Source: Klebsormidium nitens (lineage: Eukaryota; Streptophyta; Klebsormidiophyceae; Klebsormidiales; Klebsormidiaceae). Taken from it: 64,000 nt of DNA. Shown in pieces: positions 24,601-35,501 of this stretch; positions within the stretch are counted from its first letter, which is position 1; every line of letters starts with the position of its first letter. Both the position numbers and the translations under genes were made by a program. Location of the stretch: positions 62,001 to 126,000 of the forward strand of contig DF237053.1 of NCBI GenBank assembly GCA_000708835.1, given 5' to 3'. The notes under the pieces were generated by a model. That model saw nothing but the letters and a program-made list of their open reading frames with translations, did not search any database and was not told the origin of the DNA.

Positions 24601-27600
24601 AACTGATCTTCCGTCCTTGGATTGCGAAATTGTGTCTTGTCCAGTGTTCCTCAGCTCCTTCCTTTCCGGTTCGAAGGGCAAGTTTCTTTTCCATTCTGTG
24701 TGACCGCCTCTTCGCTTCACCCGTCAAGAGGATGTACGACACCACATTCTTGCTTTGGCTATGGAAGAAGGATCAAACGCAACCCCGCGAGACCATCTTC
24801 CATTGGTGACTTCGAACGGTTGCCGTTGTCTGTGCGTCCTTCGCCTCTGAGTTGGTTCCAACCAGCTACAGCCGACGTCTATTAACATGGATTTTTATTG
24901 ATCAATACTTTTCATGCGTTGTGCTTCAAAAACAACGTTTGCTCACACGTCTTACACCACTTAGGGAGCCCACCGGACTTGACGGATGAAAACCCTCGCT
25001 GCCGCAGATCTGACGCGCATGTGTGTCAAGCTTGCGGTCACAGTGTGACCATCGATACTGACGCTGATGCATGCCCACCAAGCCACTGCTGACCGGTTGC
25101 CACGTAGCACGTCCAGGTGCGTCAGCGAGCCGCGACGCTTCCGACCTTCATTTCGACAGCGGACGAGATCCTGCCGCCGGCGCTGCGGCTCCTGCGAGCG
25201 GAGATGCCCATCTCAATCCGGCTTATGGGTGAGTACCGCAAAGAGTCATAACTTCTGGACGAATCTGCAATTCTCAGCTTATGGGTGAACACCGCAGGCT
25301 CCGCAGAGTGGAAGAACCGCAAAGGCGTACCATCATTGAATGGTTTGGGACAAGGCAAGCATCTGGCCTGGTACCCGGGGTACAGCGGGGAAAAGAGAAG
25401 GAAACCGGGAGGTTGTGGAAAATTTGCAAAACGTAGAGTCGCCCTTTGTAGATGCACGTGCCACGTACGAGATACCTTCTAAAAATGCTCCCCGTCCGCA
25501 CTTGCAAGTGCGGAACGCTTTGTCCATTTTCGGGCGCGTTGTTGTTGCCACCCTTCAAAACGCCGTCGAACCACGTCTCCTCTTGTTACTCGCCCGAGCA
25601 CGCCTTCTCGCTGCCGAAAGCTCCACTGGTTGGGCAGATCATGGATAGCAATGTGTAATGATCGTCCACAGGCAACTCTCTTGGTGAGCGAATATGCAAA
25701 GCTTGATCCTGGCTCATCCGCCTCCTTCTTCTCCGTACTGCAGGTCTGCGCTTCTCTCATTTCAAAGAAGAGATTGCCTTTCACAGCGACCCCGGCCAAA
25801 AGACGCTCACAGCTTTTCTAAAACCCGCACCCGAGCCCTCTTCCCCGGGCCGCTCCTCTGGGCCAGAGACTGTTCAGAATGACAGAGAGAAGGCCCCCGA
25901 AGAAACTACCGGGTTTGACAACCGGGGACCTGATTCTGCAACTCCAAATGCGTCCGCCAGCCTCTCAACTTCCTTAGAACCAGGTCCGAGTGCACAGCAG
26001 AGAATAGCAGACGCGCATCTAAAAGCAGCGGTAGCAACGGCGAGCTTTGTGAATGAGCGGCGTCGGAGAGGGGGGGACGAATTGACTGGTGGAGAAGGGG
26101 GGGGACGCGAGCAGGGGAGGGGGAAGAGAGACGGCAAGATCGACCAGTTGCTCGGGAGAATGCGGAGAGGAGAGGAGAACGTGGAAGAAGTGGGGTGTGC
26201 CACGTGTACGTTTCTGAACCGGGGGGGAAGCCGCACTTGTCGAATCTGTGGGGCGGAGCTGGATGGAAAGACTGGGGCCTCAATGAAAGGTGCCGTCTCT
26301 ATCGAGACTTCTGCGCATCTAGAGAGGAGTGAGGTTCCGGTTACGACTTCCATCGGTGCGCTCTCGGAAAGCGGTGAGTTGCGGGACGGGGGTGCCTGCG
26401 ACACGGCTGATAAGCAGTCCGGGTTGGAAGAGGCGAGCAACGGCAAGGATTCTCAACCGGGCAGTCGCGGCGAGTCGGTTGAGGTGCATCCTTCCCTGCG
26501 TCAGTGGGTCGATGACTACGACCGGACACAGAGCACAAGTGTTTGTCAGCGGCTGGAGGAGAAGGACAAAATGCAGTTCGAAGACTGGATAGACGACGGT
26601 AAGGCAGGGGATGGAAATGAAGATATTTACGAAAGCGCGCCGGGTGGGGAAGCCTCCGTTTGGACCGATCCGGACGTCCAACTGGGACTGGATTCGGACG
26701 AGGAATTTGACGTCGTTGGGTCTCTGCGGGAGTGGTCTGAAGCAGAGAGGCGCCCCGCGAGCTTTGGCGACGGAAGGAAGAGTGGAAATGGTCGGGATCT
26801 AGTGAAAAGGAGTGGCACGCATAACCTGAGGGAAGATTTGGAGGTGGGGGTGGTTGAAGGGTCCGGTCGGGAGTTAAATGGAGGCGGGGAGAACTGGATA
26901 GACGACGGAGTGGGTTGCAAACGGTTGCTTAAGAGGGACGGTTCGAGCGGAAAGGCAAGTCCCGGCAAGCGGCCGAGACTTGCTGAGGGGATCCCGCTGT
27001 CGGGGACAGAGAGTGAGAATCAAAAGTCGGGCGGCACTAGCGTTCTGTTTGACAGCGGAAAGAACGGAAGCAACGGAATCAACGGCAGCTCAGCGAACTG
27101 CACTGGCGCTCTTGGCAAGTGCCAGGAAGGGATTTCGGAGGGTGCGCCGTCCGTAGGACGGCCGGACTCAGCGGAGCCCGGAGAACTGTCCCCGACTGTG
27201 AATAGTGGAGTCGACTTGGATCTGGGGCGGAAAGCGTCCGCTGAATCAAATTTTGCGCCCCGGGCTGTGCGTAGAGAAAATCCTGATGCGGGAAGCGTTC
27301 CGGCATGCACCGGCCGAAATCCAGAGCATTCATGCGCGCACGCCCAGGCAGAGGAAGCTTTCGGGCCGAATTGCAAACCGGTTCTAGAACCCGGTGCCAA
27401 GTCCGAGGGACCCGTGGAAATCTACCAGCCGGAACCCGAGACTTCGATGGAAGCGGAACGGGTCAAATGCGAGTTGTGCGGGGAGCTGGTTCTCGGGTTC
27501 GGTCCGCAGCGGCAGGAGCACGAGGACTACCACGTGGCGCTCGAGCTGTACCGGAAAGAGGGCGGCCGGCTGCAGCCGGTGGCGCGGAGTGGCGGCAGCC

Positions 27601-27626
27601 AACAACACGTGGGCAAACGGAGGTAG
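18645..27626 (+). CDS. POLK: Y-family DNA polymerase kappa with a long zinc-finger tail
   Basis: Translesion polymerase of the DinB/kappa branch, copying damaged DNA in the nucleus. Exons: 18645-18768, 19548-19720, 20145-20318, 20748-20871, 21213-21313, 21798-21884, 22779-22874, 23145-23265, 23683-23811, 24472-24563, 25117-25228 and 25744-27626 (TAG 27624-27626). Phases close, giving 1071 residues against 672 in Arabidopsis and 870 in human. The catalytic Asp and steric-gate Tyr lie in [12 protein letters not shown] (Asp122, Tyr127), and the second metal site in SLDEAYLD (Asp213, Glu214). A kappa-type N-clasp ([20 protein letters not shown]) precedes them. The last exon alone encodes residues 445-1071, mostly acidic and disordered, with an NZF-like finger (Cys596, Cys599, Cys610, Cys613) and a UBZ3-like finger (Cys1020, Cys1023, His1037, His1041). 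No PIP box was recognised. Polymerase identity is sure; the finger calls are likely. Confidence 0.95.
19963..19998. repeat. 18-bp tandem duplication
   Basis: Two exact copies of TCAGTTGTGGCACTTTGC lie in a polymerase kappa intron. Confidence 0.95.
25276..25300 (+). repeat. Intron copy of a polymerase kappa exon end and donor
   Basis: CAGCTTATGGGTGAACACCG copies the exon end and donor at 25219-25243 (CGGCTTATGGGTGAGTACCG). It lies about 57 bp downstream in the following intron. The copied donor is changed from GTGAGT to GTGAAC. Confidence 0.8.
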
Positions 27627-30570
27627 GTGATTCCAGCAAGGTGCAGTAACGAGTGATCCGTTACGGAGGGATGGTGTCTGCGGTGATTTTCGCAAAAGGC
27701 GGGCGGAGAAAGTTGGGGGTGGAGCGACTTGAATAGTGTCTCACCGAGCAACGGCTTAATATCAGCCGTTTTTGGAGCGTGTTTTGAAGAAGCATAAAGA
27801 GCTGAGTACGGTGGCAGTGGGGCCAATGCATGGTAGAGCAGAGAGGGTGAAAATATACGGTACTCTGGTCTTGACAGGGACAAGTCAGGATCTGGCCGCA
27901 CTTCCTGAATCTTGCTTCTGACGACTTTGCTGGACTTGGACTCGTTACACCTTGTTAGCTCATCCCTATAATGCCACTCGAGAGACCGAGCGGGAGAGGA
28001 AGGTCGTGCCTCAAATGACCGTACGCTTCTCTTTTGTGCAGGCCAATGGCTCACAAGAGCGGCAACCATCGGGATCAAAGGGGTTCTGATGTAAGGCCCC
28101 GAGGGCCGTTAGATACGTTTCTCAAGAAGAAAGGCTAATGCCCTGCTTAGCAAGCTTACGGGTTGGGTTGACTAGGACCGATCTCAAACGTTAGCACGCA
28201 AGCTCGTCTTAACTTTATGAAGAGATACTTTGTAGACTGGCAAAGTGCTAGCTTACTTCTGCTGCCAATCTGCACTAGCTACTACAAACTCTTTGAATCG
28301 CTTTGGACGTACTGGAAGATTGTTGCTTCAAACAAACCTTACATTCGCCCAGTGAAAGGCGAGCTGTGCTCGGATTAATCATGATGGTTATGATTCACAC
28401 TTCAGCTCCCGTTGGACAGTTTGACAGGGAAAACTGTGAGTGTTGAGGCATCAAACAATTGATGCATCTGGAAAGCCTGTATATAGAGGTAATGTCCAGC
28501 CGAGTACTGTACACATATTCATCTAGACGTCCCGAGCTCGCTCTGCATGGAAAGTCTCACTGAGCAAAACCGTTATACCATGTGGAAGTGTTACGAGTAT
28601 CCAATTATGTTTTGTACGCATCTCCGCGGCAGATCGACCGTCTCTGAGCTTACTGCATGGCCTGGCCGGCCCGCAGATCCGAGCATTGGATCATGCACGC
28701 GACCATCTCGCAGGTGTAAACATACTCGCGCATCATGCATATAGAGTGCCCCGCGTTCTACAGCTGTCATGTCGTTCGAAGAGCCTTACTAACTAAGTAC
28801 ATGAACAAGAGCTATAAGTCAATGATGCCGCTGATGTCACATAGTGGGCAGCACGCGAGCCATGTCTTTAACTCATGCAGACGAATTGCGCCTCACAGAG
28901 TACCGTAGCCTCGAACCTGAACATATACCCTCAACATACCTGCTGCATTGCGCTTTGAAGAGGAATTCACGATCAATGGGGTGATCATATTTGTCACCAG
29001 CCCGGCTGGCACTGTGCAATTTATAGTTGTTTGTGAATTGTGCCAGACTGCCCAACAACCTTAACGAGAAAGAGTATTGATTCCTTTTCCTAGGCTCCTT
29101 CAATGGGAGCCTCTGCATGCTCGGATTACCACCACTTTTCAGAAAGCGCAACGTATCTGGAAAAGAAAGAGACCAAGCTTCGCGTATTTCCTAGCTGCAA
29201 ATGGCGGGCAACTTCGCTGTCCGTTGACGAAGGACATGGCTAGGATTACCGTACCGCCACTCTGCTTAGGGTCTGGTTGAAGCTTACTTGATGTTCTCTT
29301 TTCAAACGCCGTAGCCACATGGGCCATAGGCTTCCATGGCATACATGGGAATAAATGTTTTGAGTTCTGAACGCCTAGCTACCCTCCCAAATCCTGGTGT
29401 GCTACATTAGTACATACCTAATTTGATAGCGTTCTACTCGTTCCTCCTGATTGGGTGCGGGTCTGTATCGAACCGGAATCATTTTCAAGCTGGATTGCAA
29501 ATCTCGAAAGACAGTGATCAGTAGCAAGTGCCAAATTTAGCACACCGGCCCTTGACTCCAAGGCCCACTGTACCGACAAACGAAAGTGACTGATCTCATC
29601 CCATGCTGCATCAACTAAACAAGAAGACTGCCAGTGGAGTCAGAAGGACGGATAAGCCTCCCGCTACTCTCAGGAAACAGTGAATAGCTCCAGTTTCACA
29701 AAGACTCAAATCAGATTTGCGATGCGGAAGTCAGAGTCACCTCGACGTCAGGAAACCAACTTGAAGAGGCACATCAAAAGGAGTGAAAGGAGTCATGGGG
29801 AGTAACAGAGTTAAAGGAAGAAGCAAAATGAGCGACTAATTCGATTGCTAAGCCTGAGAATCGTCGAGAAGAAACAGGCTCCATTAGAGCTCGAAGTAGC
29901 TTGCTAGAAGCCTGCTCGATTTACTAAGCATTCCTTGCTGAGCGCAACTCAGCGCTTGTCCTTATGAGCTGCAACTATGTAAGTGCCAGCTAGCTTGTGT
30001 GATGCACTTGCCGCATAAAGTAGTACTGAGTCATATATCTTTTGGCACCTCCGTGGCTCGATCACCGATAACAATACAGCGAGTGATTAAGTTTCTGTCA
30101 ATTGACAGGGATACCACGATGCAAAAAGGTCGATACAGCTGACAAAGCAGTACTAGGAGCTTTTGCCACCAGTACTGGCACAAGCTTTGCTCAATCCAGG
30201 GGCTCAAGTTGGCCAATTCTGAGAACGCGAGGCTGCTTCTCTTATAATAGAGGCCAGAATATATGATGCCCCGATCCTGACAATGCGTATGAGCCTACTG
30301 TCGATTGAAATTGCAACTAGGTACCGTACATGGTGAGTATGCGCCTGTATCAATTCTGAGCTCGGCTTTATTATGGTCTTATTTATTGCTGCAGTATCTC
30401 AGCATTTGTGCAGTGAGTACTAAGACTCTGTATGAGTACTCTGATGTTGCTGATGCAGTTGTGACCACCTCAGATGTAACCTAGGCGGCGGCCGGCCTGC
30501 GGCCCAGGTTTCGCTCAATTATTTCGCACGATGTTATGATGTCTGGACTCTGCTCGTCTGCTCTTCCCAG
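27627..30570. other. Unassigned stretch after polymerase kappa
   Basis: No gene is supported. The first few hundred bases are probably the polymerase kappa 3' untranslated region. Positions 28480-28760 show the CATGC/GCATCAT-rich texture seen in the proven tail-to-tail spacers, which hints that a minus-strand gene may end to its right, but no exon chain was found on either strand. Confidence 0.5.
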
Positions 30571-33500
30571 CTTGTGACCAAGCGGTTACGTCACATCGTA
30601 GACACACCAGGATGGACCGTTGTGCAACTTGCACCAGCTGGGTAGGTACCGGTAGCTTCATCTGCATTGACTGAAAAAAATCTAGGTATTCACCTCGACT
30701 GGCTCAGAAGGGCCCACCTGGTCAGCGGATCCTCTTCGGAACAGTTGAGACGAATCAGAAGCAGCGGTTTAATTTCTGTCCTCTGCAGGTATCGTCACCT
30801 ATCTGGCGGTCATGGAACCGATCAGCAGTTCCGACAGTGGTCCGCCACAAGATCCCGGTTAGATTTGGACGGACCCGGTCATAACCCATGATGTGACCAA
30901 CGAACCTGTTTCTCGTTCATTGATTGGCCCATTTGAGATCCGCACAATCTGAGGAGCTAATTTTGAGGTGGCAGCGCGCCCGCATGCTAGCTGCACACAA
31001 GCTCCTGTAGTTTAGGTTGCATTACTCCCACGTTTCATGGTCCCAGTCCCCAGGGTGAATTAACCTCGTACCGTAAAGCAACAGATATACGATCCACTCT
31101 CCCTTGGCCACCCAAAACCATCCACTTAAACCCACCCGTTCACCGGGCCTACAACTCCTACTACCCGGCGTTACATGGCCTATTCATAACCTTCCAAGCC
31201 TGAACTTTAGGCTGAGTCCTTTGGAACAACGAGCGGGCGCTTTCTCTGGTACCTACTACTTCAAGTTGGGCCTTGGAAAGGTGCCCTGCATTTGTGCCGG
31301 TGCGCCAAAAGTTGGGTAACCTCTTTCATGGTGGCAAGCTGAGCGTGGGTCGCGCTCTGGCGCGGCGCGTGCTTGCAGTGCCTGCAGTGGGCCAAAGCAC
31401 TGTCCTGCTTCTTCAAGAAAGACGGTGGAGGGGCAGTCATTGGCTGCTGCATTCTGCATAAATAGGTGGATAATCCTTGGCTTTTGAGGAACTCAAGACT
31501 GCTCGCAGACGAGAAGCCTTCGACGCTCAAGTTTGACGACGCTGCCAGGCTTTGCATTCATGTGAGTCAGCAATGAGTGTTTTGAAAGCTGTTGTGATCT
31601 CTCATCGTCCCATTTGCCCCTCTCAGACTGAATAATTTCATAAGCCAATCTGCAGTTGACATGAATACATGATGAGTGCTACTGCTTTTCAGAGATGCCA
31701 TTTGTGGCTCATTTGAATTGGTCAATTCTCAACAAGGTGTGTGGTACTACCCCTGTCAATGTTCTTATGTTCCGGCAGATTTCTGCAGTCACCTTCTACT
31801 AAGCAGGCTCCCAGGAGATTGAAAGCACCCCCCTTGAAAATTAGCTGCACCAACCCCCTTTTGGTCCCTTAGTTGACATCCGCACGGGAGGCAAATACTA
31901 GTTTGGGTAGTCGGGTCTGTCCTCAAATTGGAGCTCCCTCAAGCTTGCAGCTGGGAGATCTCTATCCATAGTCATGATCTCCTCTGGATGAATGTTGAAT
32001 GGTAGATAAGGGACAACAATAAATGCAGAGGATGAAGTTGTTGCTATGAGACACTGCAGTGTCCTTGGTGACGTGCTGGAAAGCCTGACAAGATCTTACG
32101 ATGCAGGTGGTCAAGGCTTGTGAAGAATCTGCGCGCTTTGACTACGATGTATCTGACACATGATGGCAATGGGGCGAATGAGACCTACATCAGTTGCAAT
32201 AACTTGGTGAGTCTTTGCCTTCAGGTTTCATGCCTGTATTTGTTTCCTGAATTGGAGCACCTTTGATGTGCTCCCTGGTAGTGGTGCCACAGACACCATC
32301 ATCGAAATCGCTCGCATTGTATAGGAGTCATCTGTGGATGGCTCTGGCAACCTGCAGGGTTTTACTATTCTTCAGTTACAGTGTTCCTTTTCTCTTGCGT
32401 GCGTGCCTCCTCAAGTCTGTTTGAGAATGTTGCAGTGTGCCCTTTCTGTACGGTGACCTCATGTTGCTTCTCACTTGCGGCACCCCATGTCATCGTCCTT
32501 CCCTTGGGACAACCCTACTGGGCCAGGTTGCACAAGCGGTCTGTAATAATTCTCCAGATGGTGGTGCTCAAGAATGCTTCTGCGCACAGAACAAGCTGTA
32601 GTCAGGTTGTGAGCGCATGTTTACATTCAGCAGGCTTGAGTAGGTGCTGTGGACATCAGCTGAGCTTCATACTTCTTTGCCACCTTCGATGAATGCTGCT
32701 CTGAGCGGAATGCTTTTGGTGAGCTACTTTCTGTACACAATCATAGTCCGGAGGTTGCACTTCTGCACACATATGCTGAGAGTGTGATGGACAGGTCTCA
32801 ACGAATTCTAGTCCGACCAACATCTGATAATTATCGTGGAAGCCAGAGTCCACAGGCTAAGCGAGGGAAACAAGGACTCGCTTCTGAACAAATCTCAATA
32901 CAGTTTGGGTGATTGAACATGGCATTGGAAGCAGACTTTTGCAATTTAGCACTGTGTGCATTAAACTCCAAAGTTGGTCACAAGCCTGCAATTATCCCAT
33001 CACAATCCCCTCATCAGAGAATCTTGCCTCTCGTACAACCCAAAGTTTTTGTTAGACACCAAGCATCAAGTTGTGAACGTTGCTACTCATTGCAGCGAGC
33101 TGAATGCCCTGAAGGTTGCGTGTTGTGTTCAGATGTTGTCCAATCAAGGGTCTGAGGCTTCTGAGGTTTTGGGTTCCATTTTGTCTCGATGGTTGGCTTT
33201 GAGTCTAGCCACATCCACAGCACATCAAGTCGCATCAGGTCCACTGTGTGCAAGCCAGGGCTACAGGACCATCTTTCTTACTTCTCAAAAGTGACTGTCA
33301 ACCCTTTGTGTCCGGCTGTTATGCAAGGAGTAATAGGCCAGCTCCACCAGAACTAATAAAGATGCATTTGTATCTTCAGGTATGCTTTGTCGGTAAGGTA
33401 AGGGACCACGACTACTGCTTTGGTCGAAACCAAGGAAGGAATTCTAGGGGGGCGTGAAAGGATCCTGAGACATCAGTATACAGCTCAAGATCCACTGGGA

Positions 33501-33825
33501 GGTTCAGCAATGTTGGTCGAAAGAGAGATACTTGCTAGTTGTTGGTTGGTCTTTGAACCTCTAGTGTTGGGTATGAGGCTGTCGGGACATTGGTGCGCGA
33601 TGCTAAAACTGCAAGCTTCCGATCTCGTTATCAGTCCTTCCTTGCATTGGCCGTATCACAGAGGTGCTACGACTTCTACAAGGAAGGGCTGATTCGAGAT
33701 CAGATGCATGTGTTTCCGCAGCATTGGTTGTTACTACGTTCAGATCTTGTCGAGAACTCTGGAAACCACAATTGGGACACGTCTCTCTACAACAGGCTAA
33801 CTGATGCTAATTGGTGTTAATTGAT
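30571..33825 (+). other. Unresolved region with exon-like fragments
   Basis: Several short open stretches have splice-like edges but match no family I know. They are 30571-30641 (VTKRLRHIVDTPGWTVVQLA), 31468-31560 followed by 32107 onward (in-phase join reading AARLCIHVVKACEESARFDY, then a stop), 33055-33240, and about 33549-33820 (FLALAVSQRCYDFYKEGL, ending in a stop). They may be pieces of one or two real genes, a decayed gene, or a non-coding transcript. The implied introns near 30.6-30.8 kb would be only 22-44 nt, which argues against a simple model. The strand is a guess. Confidence 0.2.
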
Positions 33826-35028
33826 GTTTTGTTACTCTACGCTCAGCAAGAAACTTGTTGCAATGCTTTCGTGACTACTGATACGTAATGCAAGTCCATG
33901 CCAGCGAGCATCGCTTGTGGGGCCGATATGCATGACGTTCTTGCTAGTGCGCATGAGAATCCTTAATATGTGACAAGGCAGTCGCACAAATTCAACATGC
34001 AATATTGAACATGGATTGCAGGATTGATGCATTTTGCTTATCGGGTCAGATTATCAAAGTCTTTCGCTTTTTGTGCTGTACTCTGTAGTACCGTCTCTGT
34101 TGTCCATGCGGCCGTCGCCAACCATGTATACGCTGCAAACATCAGACATACCTGACTGCGCTTTTGTCATTCCACACGTACGCATGCAAGCGATCCGCCA
34201 CCGTTGCTAATTGTTGATTCGCGATCGCCCTTGGCCGGACGTATGTGACACTCATGCAAAACGATCGACCACGCCGTCTGTCATGAGGTAGGTCCGGCGC
34301 CGTTGTTGCGTCTTAGCTATGATTCTGGCAACGTAGATCACATGGTAACTTCTCATGCATAAGCACCATGAGATCATTGGTGCTTATTCAGTCAGGGCGC
34401 CAATATATGTATCAGCTTATCATTTCACTAAACCCAGCCTGTTCGTGTTAGCTGCTCGCGCTTGGTTGCGAATGGTCTTGCACAATTTCACTTATGGCAA
34501 CGTACCGGCCCTTCAGCCATCTGCAGCTGCTGTTTGAACCAGAAAAATGTTCGTGCGATAACAAAGTGGTGTCGATCGTGTATCGTAAGCGGGATCGTAA
34601 ATCCAGGAAGTTAATGCATTGTAGAAGGTACTCAAAGCATGCAGTGCCTAACCGAACAAGGTGTCTTGTAACTGTCTTGGCCCTGCATGAGCATCTTAAC
34701 TTCAGTGATTTCAGCAAAGCAGGTTGGCAGGTTGACATCAAGTGCTCAACATACCATATCTACCATAGGCTGGCAAAAGCGTCGAGCCCCTTCACTGCCC
34801 AACTTTCTACGAGGGCCCGAGGAGCGAGGGGGAGTTCCCAAATTAGGGCAGCCGGTACGTGTCCCCGACCTGATCTCGTCAAGTGATTAGCTTTTGAATC
34901 CCGGCAGAGAAACAGCCCGGCCCCCGGGAGTCGTTCCCCCGACTCCCGCTTTCAGCCTATCCTCAGCAATACACATAAAACGCATGATGTCAGGTGCGCG
35001 TTTGCTTGATGCAAGCAGGCATGAATAA
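33826..35028. other. Spacer with CATGC-rich block
   Basis: No gene is supported. Positions 34100-34400 carry CCATGCGGCC, CGCATGCAAG, CTCATGCAAAA and CTCATGCATAAG, matching the texture of the tail-to-tail spacers. A short open frame near 34790-34890 has no recognisable content. Confidence 0.45.
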
Positions 35029-35406
35029 TTAAGGATTCAAGACCCAGGCAAATGCCAATGGCGTAAGCAATTGCACGGCAGGACTGCAGCAGTCACGACG
35101 TGCCGTCACATTCCTGGTGAACCCTCGTGTGCATGGAGCGCTGAGTGCGACTGGTTGAGCTGCATCCGGAGGAGCTGGCGGCGGCGGGGCTTGCATCTCT
35201 TTCTTCTGGCTCGCTCTTGACTTCCAGAGAAACAGACACAATCCCGCCAGTATACATACAGACTCCCCACTCAACAGCACAGATTCACGCAGCCAGTTGG
35301 CATTCAAGGGCCCGCTTATGTCAGTTGCTTCATGCGCGTCTATCTTCACACTCCTTAAGGGCACCTCTTTGTCCTTGGAGCAACCGGGACTCCTTTGCAA
35401 GCGCAT
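35029..35406 (-). CDS. Possible small single-pass membrane protein
   Basis: An uninterrupted minus-strand frame with a true ATG (35406-35404) encodes 125 residues. It has one hydrophobic run (SVCILAGLCLFLW) followed by basic residues (KSRASQKKE) and a Pro/Ala-rich stretch, the layout of a tail-in-cytosol single-pass protein. I do not recognise the family. Its start would lie only 95 bp from the start of the F-box gene, which would restore the head-to-head pattern seen elsewhere. It could also be a chance frame over the F-box promoter. Confidence 0.25.
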   Translation of the reverse strand: MRLQRSPGCSKDKEVPLRSVKIDAHEATDISGPLNANWLRESVLLSGESVCILAGLCLFLWKSRASQKKEMQAPPPPAPPDAAQPVALSAPCTRGFTRNVTARRDCCSPAVQLLTPLAFAWVLNP

Positions 35407-35501
35407 CCATCCTCCAAATGGATCTGTAAAACTAGCAGGTTGCCAGCTCCCTTCTTCTCCCAGAGCGCCAGCCCTTCTGCTGACACTCCCCCTCCCAAAG
35501 A

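Noticed and set aside
25906-27400. Several minus-strand frames opposite the last polymerase kappa exon
   Set aside because: They are antisense shadows of a GC-rich coding exon, Ser/Pro/Arg-rich and without motifs.
30571-30890. Three-exon gene model with in-phase joins
   Set aside because: It would need introns of about 44 and 22 nt, which is not credible here. Kept only as part of the unresolved region.
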